NCBI GenBank assembly: GCA_022836615.1 | Contig: MU405213.1 | Location: forward strand, 434,001-498,000 | Length of the DNA stretch: 64,000 nucleotides | Source of the DNA: Annulohypoxylon bovei var. microspora | Lineage: Eukaryota > Ascomycota > Sordariomycetes > Xylariales > Hypoxylaceae | Direction: 5' to 3' | Position numbers and translations under genes: made by a program | Part shown: positions 47,345 to 59,788 of the stretch, in pieces | How the letters are laid out: the number at the start of each line of letters is the position of its first letter | How positions within the stretch are numbered: position 1 is the stretch's first letter | The notes under the pieces: generated by a model | Databases searched by the model: none | Told to the model about the DNA's origin: nothing | What the model saw: the letters and a program-made list of their open reading frames with translations, nothing else

Positions 47345-49546
47345 ATCAGCTCCTAGTTTCGCATTCGCGTCTATGACCTACGATTCTCCTTTGTTCGATA
47401 GTACCTAATCTCTGGGGATCGAGAGGAACGCTTTCGACGCTCATGACGGGAAGCAAGCTGGAGTTGTAACGGGAAGGCGGGTGTGTTTTAGATTGGGACT
47501 GTTAACGGCACAAGGTGTTCTGCATTGCACTATGGAGTATTATCACGGCCACGCATGCAGGATCTGATTTTGATTCTTGTAATTTCTTGTCTCGGTGTTT
47601 CGGACAATCAATCAATCTCGTCATGGAGGATTACGATGTGTGAGGTCTTCTGGTAGTTGGAATGGCCGAGAAGGCGTCTTGGATCTGGAGCAGATTGTCC
47701 TGCTGTTATTGGATGGAGAGTTGCTTCAGATTCGGGAGCCTTTGACAAATCAAACCATTACAACCACTATCCGTCTCGTCACCCAAGAAGTTTTCGCTTC
47801 GTGCTCCTGCTCCTTCGTTGGCTTCTCGTGTACAAATTTTTTGGGAGTCAATTGTTAAATAATTCGCAAGAGTCGCAGTTCTTAGCTGGATGTTTTATTG
47901 GTTTCTGAACAAGTACACTCTCGCGCCTGTGGAGTCCTTGTACGATAGTTCAATGGCAACGCAGGCACGGCTGTGAGATCAAGTTTTGGTCCAGCGCCTA
48001 TACACTACCTCGTCTTGTTTCCCATGTTGGTGATTCGTGTAATGAAGCTATTGTCGCGGGTGTCACGGGCTTTTGATGTTATTAATAGTTATGTCTATCA
48101 GATGTAGGAATTTCAAGAATTGTTCAAAACATATCTAGGTCTCTCGGTATCCGTTTCCAGTATGTAGTACGTACATACGGGTATGTAGGACAATATGTGT
48201 CACCTAAAAATGCTTATGTCGCGCCATTCATTGTCTCTGTAATATATTCATGCTGTGTTTGTGCCTCAGTAATGAATACTTCCTTGCGCCTCTCTGTCTT
48301 CCGTCGCTGAATGAAAATTTCGGTAGCTTGATAAGGAAGAAACAATTAGTACCTAGGCAGCGGATTAGATCGACGATCATTGATTGATTGCGCAAGCACA
48401 CTTGTTGATCACTGACGATCCGATTGCCTAGAGTCTAGACGATGGGGCTAAAGGAACAAAGTACGTAGGTACCTACACATGAAGATCAATCAGGTGCTCG
48501 TAGCCTGCTGTCATATTTAACTCTTACTGCTCTTATTAGACTCTGTAGGCCTCTTGTTTTAAGTTAGCAGGTTAGGTACGTTGTTAAACAACCTTGTCTC
48601 ACTATTATATGGGAAACATGATGGCCCCGAGACATAGATGTCTTAGATTTATTTTTATTTTTATCCTCGGCAATCTCATGTTGCATATATGTTCTAATAG
48701 TGCCCATGTTAATAAGAGTAGGCGTTTCCATCCGACTAAGTCATTTGTACTTTTGGTTGATAAGTTTCAATGATGGCTTCAAGTTGCAACATTACTCCCA
48801 TCTACCCAGGTACCTACGTAAGTAATCGTAAGCGCAACGTAACGAACCATGGATGTAGATGTGGGATTCAATGTTGGCTGTATGTACCCAACCAGACGGC
48901 TACCTGCCTATCCGATCTTGCGACGCAACCACTACGAAGTTTATACATGAGACGAACCCCAATAAGACCTTGTGTAAGTAAATGACGCAGAGTATTGCGC
49001 ATGGTAACAGTCAAATTTATCCCTTACTTAAAAGAAGCTTATATTAACCGTAGTTGCGTCCAATATGTCGGTCCGAGAGAGAGATCATTTTTAATGTTTA
49101 AACTATTGCTCAGATAGGCATTATTAACGTTTGCATAGCGCATAGGTAGTTAGGTCTTTAGACGAATGATAACCTTCCAGTTGTTCCCCTATTAGTAGAT
49201 TTACCCATTGGCCCCCTTCTTTCCTCTCTCCTTCTACCTGTATTGCAAGCGTCTGTCGCCGCGATAACAGACTACATGTGCCTTCTAATACTCAAATAGG
49301 TCTGTTGTTGCGGCTTACCCTATGAAACATTTACAAAGAACTGTTCTTGATAACTAGATTCTTCTTTGATTGGCTATACCCCCGACTTCACCCTTGACCG
49401 TTGTTACGTAGACTGCACCTTATCAGCGAAAACAGCTGACGATCAACATCATGGCTCTCAATCACGTTCATCTCCAATTTCAAACTTAACCAACCCCTCA
49501 CTTTGTATGTTGGCTCTTGAAACTCGAAATTCCATCGTCAATCACC
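47345..49546. other. Intergenic, 2.2 kb
   Basis: The first 600 bp are probably the 3' UTR and flank of the CCG-6-like gene; two overlapping ORFs there look like chance. Repeats of the GTACGTAGGTACC type occur near 48460-48475 and 48805-48825. The end is the promoter of the MFS gene. Confidence 0.45.
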
Positions 49547-51462
49547 ATGTCTGAGGTCAAGAATACATCAGCAACAGCATCATCAGCTGATATTGAGAAA
49601 TCAGTAGTGGATCCACCTAGCGAAGCTGGTATTGGATCCAGGCGTAAGCATGTTGACAACAATGACCCGGATGAGGCCTTGAAACTCGTGACGGGAGAAG
49701 TCGTGGTTCTGACTCCGGAAGACGAGAAGAAATTGCTGAGAAAGATTGATCTCCACTTGATGCCACTACTCTGTGTTGTTTACGGATTGAATTACTTAGA
49801 TAAGACTACTCTATCGTATGCGTCCATCATGGGAATTAAAGTAAGATATATCATACTGAGAATCAGATGGGAACTTACTAACAGCATTATACGTAGAAAG
49901 ACCTCAATCTGCAAGGTAAATTTCATAAGAATAAATGGTATACTCGAAAAAAGACACTGACATATTTGACATACATCAAGGCCAGGATTACTCTGTGAGT
50001 TATAACATCTCGCCAATCTCTAAGACAGCGTCACCATTGAACGTCTCCTTAGAGCTAAGCTAGTATTATGCAAATAGTTAGTAGGCACCTAGTATGAATG
50101 ATGCTGACTTTCTCGCAGTGGATCGCGTCTATATTCTACTTCGGTTATCTTTTCTGGGAATGGCCAACAAACCGCCTCCTTCAGCGACTACCGTTGGCGA
50201 AATATTCGGCTTTCAACGTGATAATGTGGGGTCTTACCCTTTGCTGTCTGGCAGCCGTGAAAAACTTCGGCGGCGCAATGACAGTAAGATTCTTCCTCGG
50301 TGCTTTCGAAGCAGCTGTCAGCCCCGGTTTTGCCCTTTTCACGTCCCAGTGGTATACCAAAAAGGAACAGGGCACGAGAGTAGGATGGTGGTTTAGCTTC
50401 AACGGCTGGGGTCAGATCGTGGGGGGCTGCGTGGCTTACGGCATTGCTGTAGGCACAGAGGCCCATCCTATTGCAATCAAGTCGTGGCAACTGGTATTTC
50501 TCGTGACCGGTCTGTTTACGGCATTCATGGGCTGCTTGTTTCTGTACCTCATGCCAGACAGCCAGCTGAATGCTCGATTCCTAACACAGCATGAACGGGT
50601 CATGGCCGTCGAACGTATCCGTATAAACCAACAGGGCGTGGGAAACAAGCATTTTAAATGGTACCAGTGTAAAGAAGCATTCACCGATCCTATGATATGG
50701 TCTTTCGTGCTCTACAGTGTCATCTCCTCGATCCCTAACGGTAAGCTGTTGAGTCTCCCGCGTTTGAATTTTTAAACTAACGTTCTATGCTAGGTGGAAT
50801 GTCGAACTACTTTTCTCAACTCATTGTCTCGTTTGGGTTCTCGGAGAATATGTCTCTCCTGTTAGGCGTTCCAGGGGGTGCCGTTCAAATCATCTCTCTC
50901 CTCGTCACGGGACACTTTGGCGATCGGTTCAAGAATCGCATAGTTGGACTTCCCTCATTCATGTACTTGCCCATACTTCAAGCTAACCATTTCCTTACAG
51001 TTATTTGGTGCCGGCGGGGTCCTAGTTTCCATACTCGGCCTATTCCTTATACTTCTCGTACCCCTGAGCAACAGTGCAGGGCGACTTGCAGGTTATTATC
51101 TATATCAATGTGTTTCGACCGGGTTTGTAGCCCTACTCGGACTCATATCAACGAATGTGGCGGGTTGGACGAAGAAAACGACAGCTGCGGCAATGTACCT
51201 AATTGCCTACTGCGTTGGCAATATTATCGGGCCCCAGGTCTTCCAGTCGAACGATGCACCACGGTACCGTAACGCGAACATAGTTGTTCTCGTGTGTATG
51301 TGTGTTTCATTCGCTATCTTGCTATTCATAAATTTCTGGTGTAAGCGTGAGAACGGAAAAAAGGCCGCTATACGCGCTACCCCAGGCTACACAAAAGTGG
51401 ACGGCCAGGAATTTCTTGATTTAACAGATAGAGAGAACCCCGAGTTTATCTATAGTTTGTGA
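49547..51462 (+). CDS. MFS transporter, Dal5/allantoate permease type
   Basis: Six exons (49547-49840, 49897-49915, 49981-49994, 50119-50740, 50794-50942, 51001-51462) encode 519 residues. Exons 2 and 3 are only 19 and 14 nt. Together they encode KDLNLQGQDYS, which completes the conserved link between helices 1 and 2 (DKTTLSYASIMGIK...WIASIFYFGYL). About twelve hydrophobic helices follow, with RFFLGAFEAAVSPGF and the ACS-family loop PDSQLNARFLTQHERVMAVERI. The last intron has an unusual GTTGGA donor, but its removal joins RFKNRI to LFGAGGVLV in phase. This anion:cation symporter branch carries allantoate, nicotinate, pantothenate, biotin or similar acids at the plasma membrane. It stands next to an ATP-grasp ligase and an acyl-CoA synthetase, so a carboxylic-acid substrate is plausible. 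Confidence 0.92.
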
Positions 51463-52026
51463 GGAAAGGGGAAAGGGGGGTCAGCTTAAAGCATAGGATG
51501 TTAGTATGGGAATGTTTAGAAATATTCCCTTGCTAATTGAATGCCTACCTAGGTACCTTGTACCTAGCAAAGGGCAGTGCTGACAGATAAATAACAATAT
51601 ACTTCACATAAACATATATTAGAAACGACGTAATTACCTAATTTCAACATCCATTGAACCGCACAATTTACCACATGCCTAGGTACCTAGGTAGGTAGCT
51701 AATGGTCTCTTATATGTATTCTACCTGTTTTTGAGTTATTTCTTAAAGTAGGTAGGTAGGTAGTTATAGTCATAAGTTTTAAATAAGAAATCTATTTATA
51801 TAAGTAATAAAGGGTTCATGACACACGAGATTCGGTAGGTACCTAATCAAGTCAATCTATCTCTATTTTATGTCTATGTCTATGTCTATATTCTATCAGT
51901 TCCAACAAGCGCCTTTTAACCTAGGAAATGAGCGAATAGAGAAAGTACAGGGGCTTAAAGAGTGGCTAACCATGAACTCGCAGAGTCGCATGATAAGAAG
52001 ATCCATACCTATCATGTATTCCTGCC
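51463..52026. other. Intergenic with dense repeats
   Basis: This 564-bp convergent 3' space between the MFS and ATP-grasp genes holds CCTAGGTACCTAGGTAGGTAG at 51678-51698, TAGGTAGGTAGGTAG at about 51751-51765, further ACCTAGGTACC copies near 51546-51568 and a (TCTATG)n run at about 51870-51895. No gene is seen. Confidence 0.55.
51678..51698. repeat. Nested TACCTAGGTA palindromes
   Basis: Two overlapping CCTAGG palindromes are joined by TA and followed by extra GGTA units, in the 3' space of the transporter gene. Confidence 0.8.
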
Positions 52027-54239
52027 TCAACGAATCGAGTACCTAACTTCTTTCCTCACTTCAGCTGCTATCTCTAACGCCTCCTTTCTAGACTTGGAGA
52101 AGACGTTGAAATAGGCTACGAATGTGTTTGCGCCAGTACTCGGATGTGGAATTTCTTGTCCCTTTTTCGCAAGACATTCATAGCGGTTGACTATAATATC
52201 CGTAGTCAGCACTTCTCTTGAAAATCCATGGAAATTCGGGATAAACCTGATTATTTCAAGAGCTAGTAGCCCTATAACATATCACAATTTGATACCGTTG
52301 CTCACATGATTTGGAGGGTTAGGTCTGTGTGACTCTGGGAGCTACTCACTGTTTCGCGCCAGGTCTGGCCTCCGGGATAGCAGTTCTTCGCAGATGTCGT
52401 CGGAATCAAAGATCCCCTCGCAGGTCATATCAAATTCGGCACCAATCAAAACCATCGCACCAGTGTATTGAGCACCGTTCAGAAAGGGGCGGGCCAATGC
52501 CCTGACCCGTTCCTTGTCATCGATAGCTAGGGCCAGCGCGACTCCGAAATAATCAATTCCATACACAGACTCGACAATGCAACTGGCAGTTAAACCGGGA
52601 GGCCGAGGGTTGATTTCCAGGACCCAAGGAGAAGGGGGGCTCGATGCTACGGCTTTGTCAGTCGGGCGTAGATCTACAATACTACCAACGGGACGGTATT
52701 CGACCGATGATTGATCAACTCGGGCCTCCACGTGCATAATCCCACTAGAAAACCCCAGCCGTCGAACAGTCGCACTGATAGACGTTCGCAGCATTTCCAG
52801 TTCGGTCGGCGGCAGTGCGGAGGGGTGAACGAGATAGGTTTCTAAGAAGTTCCTTTGCGAGGCGGGAACTCCTGCGTCACCCCTATCTCCCGATTTGGGG
52901 AAGTCGTCGGAGATTTCGCAGAAGACTACTTCGCCATCTAATAGGACGATATTAACGTCCACTTCGGGCCCGTCGCAGTATTTCTCCATTGTAAACGATT
53001 TGAAGAAAGTCTTCTGTATCATTTCTACGGCGGGTTGAATCCCTGCCGCATCATCAACTCGTACGACGCCTTCCGAGTTTAGACCTAGACGTGGTTTGAG
53101 AATTAGGGGATACTCGAGGCTCTCTCTGGATGCGAAGTCCAGTGCCTCCTTGGCTGTTGAGCCAAAGAAGGGTTCGCGACCTTCGAACATGGCCAACTTA
53201 TATTTATCGGTTGCAGTCTCGTACGACTCGGCCGGTTGGCATGGGAGACCGAGTTGTTGAGCTGCCCGACTAACTGTGGCAAGAAAAGGCTCCAAGAAAG
53301 CGACAATTCCGTCAACCTTCTTACCGTACGCTCTAACTGTCGCTACGATGTGATCTGCCATATCATCGCCCGGGGGGTTTGACCACCAAGAACCAGCGGG
53401 CAGGAGAGTCTCATACCAATCCGAGTACTCACTCCTCTCGATCCAGCATCCGGGCTTTTCGATGATAACCAAGTCGATTCCAAGAGCACGAGCTGCGCTA
53501 CACGCGAATGTCGTCCACGCCCCTGACGAGGGGTCACGATAGCTGCACCCAACGAGCACGATGCGTTTACGATCGACTGGCGTTGGCATAATCCATGGAA
53601 TCGTCATCTTGTTTTCGAAATCAGCCTCAAATGCTAGAGGAACTGTTGGCTTTCCCGGGATCTGTGTCGTCATCGGAGACAGCAATATTCCTCCAGCAGA
53701 AGAACGGAATAGCTGAGGGAGTGTAACTGCGTCTAGGCGTAGAGTATCCCCGGGGAAAAACTGAAGAGGCGTTGAAAAAGATGCCACCTGCTCGACCCCC
53801 GAGGCATCCCTGAGACGGAGAGGGATGATATCCGACCTGACAATTACGCCCTTGTGCAGAGGTATAATAAGCCTAACGACTCTGTTCTCAGACGATTTGG
53901 TAGCTTCAAGACAGCTCAGAAGAAACCGAAAGGCTTCTTGCGAACCAAAAGCTTCCACGCCGGCAAGCTTAGGTTCATTATCACTGTCCATGTACCAGAG
54001 TGAGTTGTCCTTTGGAAGCTGCTGTTCTTCTGAACTTCGTGGCAAAAGATTTGTTGATAGCAGAAGGTCGACTATCTGCAATGTCGTGTTGCCGTTTGAG
54101 CCAGATTTGGTGATTTGTGAGGTGGCCCATTGGCAACCAACCGCAACTTATAATTGTCAACGTAACTCTCAATTGGTATCATTTTTATCAGAAACTTACA
54201 GTGGTTTCCCCACAATATGGTTATCTTCTTCTCGGCCAT
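52027..54239 (-). CDS. Large ATP-grasp ligase, carnosine-synthase-like
   Basis: Three exons (54239-54200, 54146-52350, 52262-52027) encode about 690 residues. The C-terminal half is an ATP-grasp domain. YPLILKPRLGLNSEGVVRV (about 360-378) holds the nucleotide-binding lysine and glycine-rich loop. VDVNIVLLDGEVVFCEISDD follows, then the metal-binding WVLEINPRPPG (about 515-525). The preceding region (RIVLVGCSYRDPSS, VDGIVAFLEPFLATVSRAA) resembles the pre-ATP-grasp fold. Such enzymes join a carboxylate, activated as acyl phosphate, to an amine or thiol. The overall layout recalls carnosine synthase-like ligases, but the substrates are unknown. The start is my choice: MAEKKITILWGNH joins in phase to FAVGCQWATSQI, while an upstream ATG at 54310 goes out of frame. 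The last junction is plausible but less certain. Confidence 0.82.
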
Positions 54240-55084
54240 TGTGTAGTTGTTCACTTAGTTCAAGCACACCCTTGATGACTTTGCTGTTTTCCACACGAGA
54301 GAACTCCATGTTATATAGCAAACAGATTCAATTTAAATGATTTATGTTTGCCTATAATTCAATATAGTTTCTATTCACGTTACAGTCCTAGACTTGAGGC
54401 TATACGTGAATACATGAGTTTCCTATTTGAGAAATTTGGTGCGGAAGCTGAGCGACGGCTCTATCATAAGCTGAGTCATTAACCATGAAACCGCAAGGCA
54501 GTCCACGAGCTTTTCTAGCTGCGCAAGGCGATATTTTTCATAAAAGGAACGTGTAAGTTAGCGAAGCAAAGAAACACGGAAACGCCGCCTCGTAGTCGAG
54601 TTCTTGGGGGTGATTGCCTAAGGCATATTTCTCACCACCGTATATCCAAGGCATATGAGCGGTCGACTCCTAACCCTTAATGGATGTGATTCTCCCCGAA
54701 TTGTTGTGTTCGAGCGAACACGAACAACAGTTTGGCCCATTGGATATTATTAATGTGATTGGCAGACGAAAATATCAAACATCTCAGACGAAGGGACAAA
54801 CCCAAAGGCCCAATTCTATACCCAAGTCTAAAGATCCTTCTGCGGAGACGAGTTATACAATGACTCAAATAGGGAGAACGTAAGGAACCATCTCGGGGAT
54901 GGGACCATTGAGACACCGCCGGAGTCCTAAGTCTCAAGGTGCTACACCGTATTCATGCGACAATTGTTTCAATGGGTTTGTCGTTGTCGTAATCGAAGCC
55001 TTTCCCTCTTAATCCGAGACGCCGGTAGTAAAAATAGAGCTTCGATACCACATGCGAAGCTAGAACTTAGGTAAGAGAAAGTCC
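54240..55084. other. Intergenic, 845 bp
   Basis: Upstream region of the ATP-grasp gene and 3' flank of the acyl-CoA synthetase gene, both on the minus strand. No gene is seen; the short ORFs at 54677-54937 have no family character. Confidence 0.45.
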
Positions 55085-57460
55085 TTACAGCTTCGCTCTC
55101 GCCTCGATTGCTTTGTGCGCATCTCCCCTGTGTTTGAAATATTCGGCAACCTTGGATTTTGCGATATCAATCACAGACACGTCTTCGATGGTGGCCGGGT
55201 ACTGTACTTCATTGTCGAGTTCCTCATGAACCGCGTTTTCAACTAGTTCTCTTAGAACTCTTCGAAGAGTCTTGCCGGATCGCGTTTTAGGAATCATTCC
55301 TTTACCCTGTATTATCCCGCCAAGGGTTGCAATACCGCCGATCTGCTTCCGAACTAGACTCTGTATCTCATTATATATTATCTCGTCCGGTACGGCGGAT
55401 ATGGGATGTTCGGGAATTGAAAGTGTTATAAAAGCGAAAGGAAGTTGGCCTTTCAGGGAGTCTGGAATCCCAATCACACTAGCTTCAGCGACCAAAGGAT
55501 GGCTTGTTATTGCTTGTTCGATAGAGCCTGCTCATTTAGCTTGATTGAAATACCGTAGAAGGTAAGAGATATAACATACCGGTTGATAGCCGGTGACCGG
55601 CTGTATTGATCAGATCGTCACTCCGACTCATGATACTAATATACCCATGAGAATCTATAACCCCAGCATCTACGAGATGTTAGTTAGGTAGACCATGTAG
55701 GCCTACAAGTATCGTGAAATGACATACCGCCTGTGTCAATCCATTTGCCACCAAATCTCTTGAGATAACCGGTGTAAAACCTCTCTTCGTCGTTCCACAG
55801 CGTTGTGAAGCCCGTGGGCGCAAGCGGTATTGCTAAAACAATATTACCCATTTTCCCTCTCTTCACCTCGTTGCCATTATCGTCCACAACTCTAACATCG
55901 AATCCTGGCATCGCCTTCCCAGCACTTCCCGGCTTGACTGGCAAAGGCTTATCGGTTGCAGTTTTTCCTTCTCTAGAGTCAGCCGCATGCGGATCTATAC
56001 TGATTCCTGAAATTGGTGATCCTGATTCTGACGACCACCAATTATCTACTACCGTGGCGTTGGGGGCGCCATACTCCCGTATAAGCTCTTGATACATTGT
56101 GATTATCGATGGTTCTGACCTCTCTCCAGCAAGAAAAAGTGCTTTTAGACACTTGAGGCCACCCTGTTCACCTATCCGCCTGAGGAGGTTGTTTTCCGGG
56201 TCATCTCGCTTGATAGCTCGCAGAGCGGCTAGGCTGTCAGTTCGCAAGTTCAGCGTAGTTCTCGGGTGGTACTAACTCGGAGCAGTGAATAGGCTCGTTA
56301 CTTTGTAATCCCGTATAATGCGCCAAAGTGTTGAGCTGTCAGGCGTTCCCACGGGCTTTCCTTCGAAGAGAACCGTTGCTGCCCCGACAAGAAGAGGTGC
56401 ATAGATGATGTAGGAATGTCCTACTACCCAGCCTATATCGCTTTGTATCAGGTCAGGACTTATTCTAGCCTGGATACTTTTAGTTCGATATTTAGCTGTG
56501 CTTACCTTGCTGTAAATATAACATCTTTAGGTCCACGAACACCAAACAAGTAACTTATTGAAAGGTGTAAACCAACTGCATGACCTCCTGCATGACGAAC
56601 AACCCCTTTAGGGGAGCCGGTCGTTCCACTAGTATAGATAATGTAGATCTCATCAGCAGCGCCAACAGGTACGCAACTAGCCTTCACGCCTCTTGCTCTA
56701 CAGCTTCGCACCAACTTGAACCAATCGCGCTCTCCTGCTAGTCTGTCCAATGGATTCCACCGTAGTTCATCTCGCTGCCAGACTATGACACGACTTGGCT
56801 TGTAGCTAGATAATCGAATAGCCTCTGATATTAAAGGTTTGTAACTCATTGGTGGCTTGGCTCCATCAATTCCACACGAAGCCGATAGGATGACCACGGG
56901 TTTGCATGCTTCAATACGCTGGGCCAAGGAGGCAGCGGCAAACCCACCAAATACAACAGCATGGATTGCGCCGAGCCGGTTAGTAGCGAAAATACCAACC
57001 AAGGCTGCGGGTATCATTGGCACTGGAGATTGTTAGCTTTTATACTATTCTGATTAGAAGTGATGATAGAAAAAAACGAACTATAAATCAATACAACGTC
57101 GCCTTTCTTCACGCCTTCTTCTCTTAGGGCACCAGCCATAACCTCAACCTCATCGAGTAATTGCGCATATGTAATAGTACTCTTTGTGTTTGTGACGGGA
57201 CTGTCGTAGAAAATGGCAGGCATATTGCCGTTACCAGCAAGAACGTGCCGGTCAACGCAGTTGAAACATGTTGATATTTCACCGCCTGTGAACCACTCCC
57301 AGTATGGATACTCGATCCCACTACGGAGCTTCTTTGTTGTTTTAGTCAAGACAGTCTCTGGAGGCTTATGCCAGTGAAGTTTCTCGGAATGGTCGGCCCA
57401 AAATAACTCTGGATTCTCCAGTGACTTCCGATGAATTTCATCTTGTAGATGGCTCATCAT
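55085..57460 (-). CDS. Acyl-CoA synthetase, ACSS3/propionyl-CoA type
   Basis: Six exons (57460-57082, 57022-56506, 56440-56277, 56228-55728, 55669-55580, 55527-55085) encode 697 residues. The ACS N-terminal block reads FWADHSEKLHWHKPPETVL. The core has IIYTSGTTGSPKGVVR (ATP loop, about 248-263), ASDIGWVVGHSYI (across intron 2), LFTAPTALRAIKRDDPE (across intron 3) and NWWSSESGSPI. DAGVIDSHGYISIMSRSDD and the C-terminal PKTRSGKTLRR with its catalytic lysine (about 632) follow. The enzyme makes acyl-AMP and then acyl-CoA. GTTGSPKGVVR and the WWSSESG pocket fit propionate or other short acids rather than acetate alone. No clear mitochondrial presequence is visible. The introns are 48-65 nt. It is in tandem with the ATP-grasp gene. 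Confidence 0.93.
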
Positions 57461-58386
57461 TATAGGTCCACACGATGATCTTGACACTTCATATACCAGA
57501 TTTACCTAGTTCTTTCTAAGGAATATTTCGGGCTTTCTTTTAAATATAATAAGTATTAAATCCTTAGTGCAAATTAATTTCTTAAGTGAATTCATAGAAT
57601 ATTACGAAGCATAAACGTATGGATTGATGAAGACTTCTCTAACCTGCGGTGACAGGAAGCTCCTTGTTTAGTAAGACCGGTAATAAGATTTCCCCGCGGG
57701 GAAAAATGTATGTTGGCAGTACCTGCATATCTGCATACTAGGTACCTACTCCCAGGTGACATCCTCGGTAAGCCCTAGCCGACTCCATTGTACCGAATTG
57801 TTAATAAGGCTTGAATCTCGAGTGCTATAATTATGAGTAGATAGGTACATATGTAGGTATGTGTGCAGATATGCAGATATACTTTTTTGGTTCCGATGAT
57901 GTCATATGTAGGTAGTAGTTATGCTCCTTCCCAAGTCGAAACGATTAGAATTAAGCTTAATTACACCTACCTAGGTAGGTAGGTAAGTACCAATTATAAC
58001 GTGTATAAATGGTAGGCCAACAAACGGTTTATGGTACTATGTTATTCACAGATGGATGAATATTTATATCCTATCCTTAGTTGTGTATAATAGGATTCCA
58101 ATATAGAAGACAGTTAACACTGCGATCTACATAAACTGCACCGAACAGAAGTGACATTTTCCTGATTCTATAAAGTACACAAACCAAAAACGCCTCGTGG
58201 TGCGCCCAATCCCGACCACCTATGCGATTGATGCTTCATGCCGATGTATCATGCAAAGTAACCACCCACCCACATGTATTTCATAACGCAATGCCGCAAA
58301 CCCTAAATGCAACCCGTTCAGCCCGTTGACCGTGCCGTATGCTAGTAACGTCATAAACTCGCTAACCTAGATGGCCGCAAACCTGC
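57461..58386. other. Intergenic, 926 bp
   Basis: This stretch is the 5' flank of the acyl-CoA synthetase gene and the 3' flank of the BRCT gene. TACCTAGGTAGGTAGGTA lies at 57968-57985, with related ATAGGTACATATGTAGGTATG copies at about 57841-57860. No gene is seen. Confidence 0.5.
57968..57985. repeat. TACCTAGGTAGGTAGGTA dispersed repeat
   Basis: This copy has the same 18-base core as the one at 37408-37425, about 20 kb away. Confidence 0.8.
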
Positions 58387-59235
58387 CTACCGGGGAGCGG
58401 ACGGCTCCGCGGGGGCCTTCGGTTCCGAATATAAGCCGTATACACTCTGCTGGCCTTTGGAAGCGATTTTTAGGGTGCCAAATTTCGCCTCTGGAAGCCG
58501 TTTACCAGCCTTGATGCTCTCGATAACCCATTCCGGGCCCACAAACTTTACTCCGCAGCCGCCAACCTTCTGAATTTCTTTCTGTAACTTCCCTCCCGCT
58601 AGACCTCCGCCGACACCTCCCGACCTGCCAACTGGTCGGCCTAAAATCACATGGGTTACCTGCCGTCGTCCCAAGCTAATAGAGGTTCTGGCACCGTGTT
58701 CCGCTAGCACATGCTTAAGTTTATGATCCGAGATCAAGGGATGTGTGCTGCCATTGATGTAGACTACGACGCCATCGAAGATTCCTCTAGATTGCATTCT
58801 TTCAGCCCGTCGAGTTTCGTTTTCGTCTTTGCGCCGGGCCATAAGCTTCTCGTCGGTAGGGCCCACGCTCCCTGTCATCGAAGCGGACGACGACAAGCTT
58901 GCCCCCATAGTTCCCGGCTTCACTAGCATATCCACGACGGAACAGTTGGCGCGTGCCTGTAGCTCAGGCGTGACAAGAGCCTTCAACTTAGGATCCCAGT
59001 CTTTCGATCCGGCGCCGACTGTGTCTGATACTCGCTGGCCGCCACCCGAGCCCCCCTTAAATTGCCCCGTAAGCTTTAAGTTCCGGGACTGGCGCCACCC
59101 CGTGCTTCTCCCCAGGTGATTATCGGCGCGCTGGTGGCCGGTGGCCGACGAGTTCCAGGGATCAAACGACTGGCCATATTTTGGATCCGCGGCTCTGGCT
59201 ATGGCCTGTTTTGATACATTCGATGGAGGCGACAT
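58387..59235 (-). CDS. BRCT-domain protein, REV1-like region
   Basis: A single-exon ORF of 282 residues. The first 130 are basic and low-complexity with NLKLTGQFKGG. A BRCT domain runs from about 145 to 262: SRGIFDGVVVYINGSTHPLI, HKLKHVLAEHGARTSISLGR, VTHVILGRPV and the conserved Trp in VKFVGPEWVIESIKAGKRLP. The LKHVL..HG and THVI spacing resembles the BRCT of Rev1 and a set of short fungal BRCT proteins. BRCT domains bind phosphoproteins or DNA ends in DNA damage repair, so a nuclear repair role is inferred. The Gly-rich insertion GRSGGVGGGLAGG inside the domain is unusual. Confidence 0.88.
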   Translation of the reverse strand: MSPPSNVSKQAIARAADPKYGQSFDPWNSSATGHQRADNHLGRSTGWRQSRNLKLTGQFKGGSGGGQRVSDTVGAGSKDWDPKLKALVTPELQARANCSVVDMLVKPGTMGASLSSSASMTGSVGPTDEKLMARRKDENETRRAERMQSRGIFDGVVVYINGSTHPLISDHKLKHVLAEHGARTSISLGRRQVTHVILGRPVGRSGGVGGGLAGGKLQKEIQKVGGCGVKFVGPEWVIESIKAGKRLPEAKFGTLKIASKGQQSVYGLYSEPKAPAEPSAPR

Positions 59236-59788
59236 GGTAAACGAAGAGTATCGGTGACACGAAAGTAAGGACGAACGAAGTCGGGAGTCGAGAACGCGTG
59301 ATTACTACGTCATTGTGAAGGTGAGAAAGATATTATTTACCCACCCTCGTACAATGATCAGTTGCTGTTTCCTTTGAATGAGACATTCACCCTAAAGTAT
59401 GTTCGACTTTACGCTAACGGAAACCCAAACTGAGCTACTGGGCAACACAGAAGACATGCCGGCAGTCACACGTGATGCCCCATTTATGTACAACCTAAAC
59501 TTGACCTTACATTTTACCTTTAGGAAGTAGTAGTTTTAGAATATTTGATCTCGTCGATTAGATCAATTATAATCAACATCTACATATGTACATATGTACC
59601 TACCTATGTACTTACATTATGTATGTAGGTCCGGCAGGTCGGGGTGCGCAACCTTTGGATTAAGTAAGCATCATAGGTACCTGGGTACATATTTACTTAA
59701 GATTTATCACTATTATCCTTCTATTCATATCATCCCTCCTCATACATAACAAAACATAATACAGCAATAACCACGAATAAAGACATTT

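Noticed and set aside
47595..47908. Two overlapping ORFs after the wall-protein gene
   Set aside because: They overlap in two frames, have no signal or domain and lie in the probable 3' UTR.
54241..54310. Upstream ATG for the ATP-grasp gene
   Set aside because: It reaches the same donor in a phase that hits a stop in the next exon.
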